This document shows, in pieces, positions 42,399 to 46,911 of a stretch of 46,911 nucleotides of DNA. The DNA lies in contig JAGYIO010000010.1 of the NCBI GenBank assembly GCA_018402585.1, positions 1-46,911 of the forward strand, written 5' to 3'. Origin of the DNA: Chthoniobacterales bacterium (GTDB lineage Bacteria; Verrucomicrobiota; Verrucomicrobiia; Chthoniobacterales; JACTMZ01). A model generated the notes under the pieces. The model was given only the letters and a program-made list of their open reading frames with translations, searched no databases and had not been told where the DNA came from. A program made the translations under genes and the position numbers. Within the stretch, counting starts at the first letter, position 1. Every line of letters starts with the position of its first letter.

Positions 42399-42832
42399 TA
42401 ACTCGAGTGGCTTGCGACTCCCTTTTTCAGGATGAGGTTGCCGTATTTGGCGACTTCACCGGTCACGAGCACAGCATAGGCCGTCCGCGCGCGTTCGTAA
42501 AAAGCAAAACGGTCGACACGCTCGGGCGCGGGAGTGTCGGGGCAAACGGCTCGGATAATCTTCATGTATTTCTCCTCCACCGCGGAATCGAGAGTGTCGC
42601 CGGGGGCGGGCGCCATCATGACCAGCGGCGGGGCGTAGGCATCGAGCTCAAAGAGCGGAAGAATGCCGGACAAAAGAGTGGTCGCGGCCAGACCATCGGC
42701 GCGCAGGACACGGCCATTCACGCTGTGTCCCGGGAAATGTGCGTCGGCCAACACGATTTCGTCACCGTGGCCCATCTCAGCCAGCGTTTTGAGCAGGTCG
42801 GGGCTGATGGCGGGATGAATACCTTTGAGCAT
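42398..42832 (-). CDS. fucU: L-fucose mutarotase
   Basis: This 144-aa RbsD/FucU-family protein interconverts alpha- and beta-L-fucose before isomerisation. Recognisable features are the catalytic-histidine segment [18 protein letters not shown] (residues ~19-36; His21 corresponds to E. coli His22) and the C-terminal [10 protein letters not shown]. The length is that of the family (E. coli FucU has 140 aa). It is the first gene of the fucU-fucA-fucI set and diverges from an AraC regulator across an 89-bp intergenic region containing repeated TTGACC elements. Confidence 0.95.
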   Translation of the reverse strand: MLKGIHPAISPDLLKTLAEMGHGDEIVLADAHFPGHSVNGRVLRADGLAATTLLSGILPLFELDAYAPPLVMMAPAPGDTLDSAVEEKYMKIIRAVCPDTPAPERVDRFAFYERARTAYAVLVTGEVAKYGNLILKKGVASHSS

Positions 42833-42845
42833 GGGGCGGACGTGG

Positions 42846-42918
42846 GGTCAATTATGGTTATGTTGCTGACGGTGATTTGCAATGGATTAGCTTGACCACA
42901 TCATGGATATTTTTGACC
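42846..42918. promoter_or_regulatory. Divergent fuc control region with TTGACC repeats
   Basis: Between fucU and the AraC-type gene, TTGACC occurs twice in direct orientation 21 bp apart (42892-42897 and 42913-42918), and the inverted GGTCAA is at 42846-42851. Direct repeats spaced by two helical turns on one face are typical of AraC-family operators. On the fucU side there is a possible -10-like CATAAT. Binding by the adjacent regulator is inferred. Confidence 0.45.
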
Positions 42919-42921
42919 TCT

Positions 42922-43785
42922 ATGTCTTCCCGACCGCTTCCTCCTCCCGGATTTGTCGCACCGCACATCCGGCGCGGCCGCTACATCTTTCTCAAGGCCG
43001 CGGACCGCCGGCCGCTGGCACTGGTGTGCGCCGGATACGAAGAGTGCGAACCAGGCTTCGTTGTCGACCGCCCATCTTTCCAATGGCATGCGGTGGAGTT
43101 TCTGGAAAGCGGTTCCTGGGAAGTGCGCCAAAACGGACGGTGGGTGTCGGCCGCGGCAGGGACGGTTGTCGTCTACGGCCCCGGGCAAGCCGGGGGCATC
43201 CGCGCCGCCGGGCGCGGTCCGCACGGGAAATATTTCGCCGACTTCCGCGGCACGGCGGCCCGACGCGAACTGCAAGCCGCAGGTTTGGCGACGCGGCGTG
43301 TGCGCCATCTCGCGGACTGGCGGCCGGCGGCGGACCTCTATGAGCAACTACTCTCTTGCGCCGCTTTACCGCCTGAGGCGCAAACGAAGGTCACCGCCGC
43401 CGTGCTGCACGCCCTGCTGGTCCGGCTCGGGGCCCAACCGGACACCACTGCGCGTCCGGCCGCGCAGCGCCGCCTCGTCTTCGAGCGCTGCCGCGATTAT
43501 CTGGCGGCCCACTACGCGAGTGTCCCTGGTCCTGGCGCCGCGGCCCGCGCGTGCCGGGTCGGCCCGGAATATTTCTCGCGACTCTTCCGCGAGCACACCG
43601 GCCAAACCCCGTCCCAATTCCTCGCCCGCCTGCGCATGCACCATGCCGCCCGGTTCCTCCAACAGTCCGACCTCACGGTCAAAGCCGCCGGGCACGCCGT
43701 CGGCTTCGATGACCCCTATCACTTCTCCCGCGTCTTCAAAAAAATCCACGGCGTGGCGCCGCGGGACTTCAAGCGCGGAGCGTGA
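42922..43785 (+). CDS. AraC-family transcriptional regulator, probable fucose regulator
   Basis: This 287-aa regulator has an N-terminal cupin-like sensing domain (FQWHAVEFLESGSWEVRQNG, VVVYGPGQAGGI) and a C-terminal AraC double helix-turn-helix from about residue 185. The helix-turn-helix region shows AARACRVGPEYFSRLFREHT, then RMHHAARFLQ and AAGHAVGFDDPYHFSRVFKK. The ATG at 42922 is preferred to a TTG at 42877 because it begins the conserved domain. It is divergent from fucU and is the main plus-strand gene in this part of the window, which suggests control of the fucose genes. It is unrelated in architecture to the XylR-type regulator at 27515. Confidence 0.88.
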   Translation: MSSRPLPPPGFVAPHIRRGRYIFLKAADRRPLALVCAGYEECEPGFVVDRPSFQWHAVEFLESGSWEVRQNGRWVSAAAGTVVVYGPGQAGGIRAAGRGPHGKYFADFRGTAARRELQAAGLATRRVRHLADWRPAADLYEQLLSCAALPPEAQTKVTAAVLHALLVRLGAQPDTTARPAAQRRLVFERCRDYLAAHYASVPGPGAAARACRVGPEYFSRLFREHTGQTPSQFLARLRMHHAARFLQQSDLTVKAAGHAVGFDDPYHFSRVFKKIHGVAPRDFKRGA

Positions 43786-43790
43786 AAACA

Positions 43791-43825
43791 GCGGGGGTCG
43801 TCGGGGTCACGGCAAGAACCCCCGC
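43791..43825 (-). terminator. Possible terminator between convergent genes
   Basis: GCGGGGGT (43791-43798) pairs with ACCCCCGC (43818-43825) across a 19-base loop, and on the minus strand is followed by TGTTTTC. It overlaps the last codons of the esterase gene, and the U-run is short, so the call is weak. It lies between the convergent AraC and esterase genes. Confidence 0.35.
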
Positions 43826-44703
43826 GCCTTGAGCCAGCGCAAAAGCTCGGCATCCCAAGGCGGAGCGGGTTTTCCTGGACCAGAAAGGCCCATGCCGTGT
43901 CCGCCCTTCTCGTAAACATGCAACTCGAAGGGGACGCCGGCCTTGGCGAGGGCCGTAGCGAAGAGGAGCGAATTTTCGACCGGCACCCCTTGATCACCAG
44001 TGGTGTGCCAGAGGAAGGTTGGCGGGGTCTCCTTGGTCACCTGCAGCTCCGTGGAAAGCTCCTGCAGCAGCCCGGCAGGGGGATTTTCGCCCAAGAGATT
44101 TTTGAAAGACCCCCGGTGCCCATGCTCGCCACTGGAGATCACCGGGTAGCAAAGCACGCCAAGATCGGGTCGCGAACTCTCGCGAGTGATGGGGTCAGGC
44201 GCCTCCGGTTGCTCGCCATCGTGCCGGACCAGAAGCAGCGAGGTGAGGTGGCCTCCGGCGGAAGAGCCGATGATTCCAATGCGGGCCGGATCACGTCCGT
44301 CACGGCGGGCCCAGGCGCGGATCGTCCGCAGCGCGCGCGCCGCGTCTTGGACCATGACAGGGTGCCGGTAGCCGGACGAGCCGAGGCGGTATTTCAGCAC
44401 GTACGCGGCGATGCCCTGCGAGGCCAGCCACTTGGCGTAGCCTTCGCCTTCGTGATTCGCCAGCGAGCCATATCCTCCGCCGGGAAGAACGAGGAAACTT
44501 GCGCCGTTGGACTTTCCCTCCTCTGGCAGATGGGCGGTGAGGGTCGGAACATCTTGCTCCTCCGAGCCGAGTGCACCGGGAGCCCCGTCGGGCCAGAGGG
44601 GCAAGGTTTCAGCAAACAAGACGGGAATCATGGCAGCGAATGTAATGGCAAAAAGAGTTGGTCGTTTCACTGGCGTGACAAGCCATGCGATCCGGTGGTC
44701 CAT
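43807..44703 (-). CDS. Secreted alpha/beta-hydrolase esterase
   Basis: This 298-aa alpha/beta hydrolase is likely a carbohydrate or acyl esterase acting outside the cytoplasm. A signal peptide (TLFAITFAAMIPVLFAET) precedes the fold. The oxyanion loop LPGGGYGSL, nucleophile GSSAG with Ser148, acid Asp237 (HTTGDQGVP) and His269 (KGGHGMGL) form the expected triad, similar to bifunctional xylan or feruloyl-type esterases. The ATG at 44703 follows the permease stop by one base; the longer frame is arginine-rich and overlaps the permease. Co-transcription with the fucose permease suggests that it removes acetyl groups from fucose-containing glycans. Confidence 0.88.
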   Translation of the reverse strand: MDHRIAWLVTPVKRPTLFAITFAAMIPVLFAETLPLWPDGAPGALGSEEQDVPTLTAHLPEEGKSNGASFLVLPGGGYGSLANHEGEGYAKWLASQGIAAYVLKYRLGSSGYRHPVMVQDAARALRTIRAWARRDGRDPARIGIIGSSAGGHLTSLLLVRHDGEQPEAPDPITRESSRPDLGVLCYPVISSGEHGHRGSFKNLLGENPPAGLLQELSTELQVTKETPPTFLWHTTGDQGVPVENSLLFATALAKAGVPFELHVYEKGGHGMGLSGPGKPAPPWDAELLRWLKARGFLP

Positions 44704-44704
44704 C

Positions 44705-45964
44705 TTAGGCGCGGCGGCGCGCTGTCCAAGCGAAGCCGAGAATGACCGCGAAACAGGCCAGCGGCAGCAGGTAGGAGAGGCTGACCCCGAAGCCGTCGAG
44801 CAACGCGCCCTGCGCGGGCGTGATGATCGCACCGCCGATGATGGCCATGATCATGCCGGAGGAGGCCAGCTTGGTGTCCTCGCGGACGACCGAGCAGCCG
44901 AGTCCGAAAATCGTCGGAAACATGAGCGACATGCAACCGGACAGCGCCACGAGGGCGATGACTCCGGCCATGCCACCGACAAAGACAACGACCAGCGAAA
45001 GAAGCAACCCGGACAGCGCGGCCAAGGCCAGCAGGGTGGCGGCGCGGAAGTAATTCATCAGGCCGGTGAAGAGCCAACGCGAGAGCCCAAAGAGCACAAG
45101 AGCCGCGGTGTGGTATTGCAGCGCGACCTCTTGCGAGACGCCGATCTGCTCGGGGATGTAAAAGTTGGTGTAGGTCCAGACCGTGATCTGCAGGCCGACG
45201 TAGCAGAATTGGGCGAAGACGGCGAAAAGGTAAAACGGATTGCGCAAGAGTCGCCCGGCTGCCCCGGCGAAAGGCACCTTGTCGTCTTCCTCCGCAGCCA
45301 AAGGCATTCTGGTCGCGAGAATGAGCAACCAAACAACGAGCAGAACGACCGCGATGGCCATGTAAGGAGCAATGACGGTGGCAAGCGCGGCCGGGACTTC
45401 GGACGGCGTCATGGACAACTTGCCTGCGTCGTCAAAGGGCAACCGCGCCATGATGAAAACCTGGCAAATGATGATCCCGGCCACGGAACCGACCGGATTG
45501 AAAGACTGCGCAAAGTTCAGCCTCCGCGTGGCCGATTCAGGAGAACCAAGCGCTAGGACATAAGGATTGGCATTGGTTTCGAGGATGCCGAGACCGCAGG
45601 CCAGCACGTAGAAAGCGAAGCAGAAAACCGCGAACTGTGCGGTCAGCATCGCCGGATAAAGCAGGAAGCATCCCGCCGCGTAGAGCCCCAAGCCGACGAG
45701 CACGCCGGTCTTGTAATTGAAGCGCCGCGCGATCATGGCGCCGGGCAACGCCATGCAAAAGTAGCCCCCGTAGAAAGCCATCTGGATCAGCGCAGCCTGG
45801 AAGGTCGACATGCCAAAGATCTCCTTGAAAACCTTGACCAGCGGATCGGTCAAATTATTGGCCAGCCCCCACCAAAGGAAACAACTGGCCAGTAGAGCGA
45901 ACGGCCAAATCAATCCCGCGGGAACGAGATGGTGCGAGGCGGAGAGGTCTCGGTGGGGGCGCAC
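44705..45964 (-). CDS. fucP: L-fucose:proton symporter (MFS)
   Basis: This is an inner-membrane carrier with 12 helices, 419 aa, importing L-fucose with protons. It has the family-specific ANNLTDPL (Asp40, equivalent to E. coli Asp46), LETNANPYVLALG (Glu129, equivalent to E. coli Glu135) and the FAQSFNPVGSVAG motif, all hallmarks of FucP and its close relatives. The start is a GTG at 45964, since no in-frame ATG exists near the N terminus. Some FucP-like proteins carry other sugars, but the neighbouring fucI and fucU support fucose. It is followed directly by the esterase gene. The 45965-46130 gap shows no other gene. Confidence 0.92.
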   Translation of the reverse strand: MRPHRDLSASHHLVPAGLIWPFALLASCFLWWGLANNLTDPLVKVFKEIFGMSTFQAALIQMAFYGGYFCMALPGAMIARRFNYKTGVLVGLGLYAAGCFLLYPAMLTAQFAVFCFAFYVLACGLGILETNANPYVLALGSPESATRRLNFAQSFNPVGSVAGIIICQVFIMARLPFDDAGKLSMTPSEVPAALATVIAPYMAIAVVLLVVWLLILATRMPLAAEEDDKVPFAGAAGRLLRNPFYLFAVFAQFCYVGLQITVWTYTNFYIPEQIGVSQEVALQYHTAALVLFGLSRWLFTGLMNYFRAATLLALAALSGLLLSLVVVFVGGMAGVIALVALSGCMSLMFPTIFGLGCSVVREDTKLASSGMIMAIIGGAIITPAQGALLDGFGVSLSYLLPLACFAVILGFAWTARRRA

Positions 45965-46130
45965 GGGGGAAGGGTGAAAGCCTCAGCTATGGCCGACCGG
46001 CAAAAACTTGTCGATCATGCATCCGCCACGCGTCGTGAACAAAAAAACGTCAGGCCGGATCGGACGCCCGAGGCGAATGTCGATCGATCCGTCGACTGGC
46101 CGGTTCCCGGGCGGAGAAGCATCCGACCCT

Positions 46131-46911
46131 TCACGGCCCGCCGGCGCCGGTGACCAGCACCGACGGAACTCGTTGCCATGTTGCCGCCGCGCGCGCGCCG
46201 ATGCCTTCCACCAGAGCCGCCTCGGCTCCGCGGCGCACCAGCGCGAGCACTGCGCCGCCGAAACCGCCGCCGGTCAAACGCGCTCCCAAACACCCGGCGA
46301 TCTTCCGCGCCTCGGAAGCAAGAAAGTCCAGTTCCTCACAGGAATTTTCGAAAAGCGTCCGCGAACTTTCGTGCGATTCATTCATCAGCCGTCCGACCAT
46401 GACAAGATCACCGGCGTGCAGCGCCTCAACAGCCAGAACCACCCGACCGTTTTCGCCGACCACATGTCGCGCCCGACGCAGTGGCGCGTCCGGCAGCAAA
46501 CCTTCGCTCTCCGCTGCGTCCAACATAGCCGGAGTGGCGTCGCGCAATTTCCTGACCCCGAGAATCTGGGCCGCTTCCTCGCATTCGCCACGGCGCCGGT
46601 TGTAGGCGCTATCGGACAGCGCATGCTTCACTCCGCTTTGCAGGATGACAAAGCGCGCCTCCGGCGGAACCGGGACCCGCTGCACTTCCAGCGATTGGCA
46701 GTCGAAGAAGACGGCGTGGTCGCGCAAGGCGAAGAGCGAACTCACCTGATCGAGCAATCCGCAGCGCACTCCGGCAAACTTGTGCTCCGCCTCCTGTCCG
46801 ATCTTCGCCAGTTCCATGTCATCGAAATCCGTGCCCCACGCCTGCTGCAAAGTCCGTGCCGTGGCACATTCCAAAGCCGCGCTGCTACTCAGCCCTGCAC
46901 CCATCGGCACG
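46131..46911 (-). CDS. galK: Galactokinase (GHMP kinase family), copy 2, 5' end outside window
   Basis: This is the C-terminal 259 residues of a second galactokinase-type enzyme; the start lies beyond the window edge. PMGAGLSSSAALECA opens the visible part and TGGGFGGAVLAL is near the end. The protein is very similar to the one at 629-1705 along its whole visible length (for example the NESHESSRTLFENSCEELDF region), so the two are paralogues. It sits upstream of the fucose permease with a 166-bp gap. A second copy may serve another hexose, but nothing visible here shows different specificity. No stop codon or frame damage is seen. Confidence 0.9.
   Translation of the reverse strand, partial: VPMGAGLSSSAALECATARTLQQAWGTDFDDMELAKIGQEAEHKFAGVRCGLLDQVSSLFALRDHAVFFDCQSLEVQRVPVPPEARFVILQSGVKHALSDSAYNRRRGECEEAAQILGVRKLRDATPAMLDAAESEGLLPDAPLRRARHVVGENGRVVLAVEALHAGDLVMVGRLMNESHESSRTLFENSCEELDFLASEARKIAGCLGARLTGGGFGGAVLALVRRGAEAALVEGIGARAAATWQRVPSVLVTGAGGP

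Overview
This window looks like chromosomal DNA of a Verrucomicrobiota bacterium, probably class Opitutae. The evidence is high-GC coding DNA, secreted proteins with autotransporter-type beta-strand repeats, a PEP-CTERM sorting signal, a pseudopilin embedded in a glycosidase operon, many sulfatases, and an L-fucose pathway. No rRNA gene was seen, so the taxonomic call is inference. No tRNA or CRISPR array was seen either.

Layout. 1-1705: a galactokinase/aldose 1-epimerase pair, with galM cut by the window edge. 1774-4810: gene debris (an RpoA alpha-CTD-like remnant and an enolase fragment with an internal stop) on either side of a secreted beta-strand-repeat gene. 4811-38148: a long, almost entirely minus-strand polysaccharide-utilisation region in seven blocks. 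These are (A) sulfatase, beta-helix protein, SASA esterase; (B) NCS1 transporter and a tiny membrane protein; (C) pseudopilin, GH31, GH106, sulfatase, beta-helix/LamG protein; (D) PEP-CTERM beta-strand-repeat protein; (E) small secreted protein and SSS symporter; (F) sulfatase, FAD oxidoreductase, XylR-type regulator; (G) unknown secreted 1051-aa protein and GH78. 38152-39787: a REP-associated transposase remnant, two ~145-bp direct repeats and a toxin-antitoxin pair. 39788-45964: L-fucose isomerase, aldolase and mutarotase, a divergent AraC regulator, a fucose permease and an esterase. 46131-end: a second galactokinase, cut by the edge.

The main discovery is a 26-27-bp imperfect palindrome found seven times. 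It lies upstream of the first gene of blocks A-F and of the beta-strand-repeat gene at 2302. The gene-proximal edge of each copy is 30-41 bp from a -10-like hexamer and, in six of seven cases, 45-58 bp from the start codon. Block F encodes a regulator combining a LacI-type sensor with an AraC-type DNA-binding domain, and it carries one of these sites. I infer an autoregulated polysaccharide regulon. The three sulfatases, the rhamnosidase-type GH106 and GH78, GH31, the SASA esterase and the adjacent fucose catabolism point to a sulfated, deoxysugar-containing polymer as the likely substrate.

Many start codons were set by 4-bp stop/start overlaps (ATGA or GTGA) between neighbours or by distance from this motif. 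Shine-Dalgarno sequences are mostly absent.
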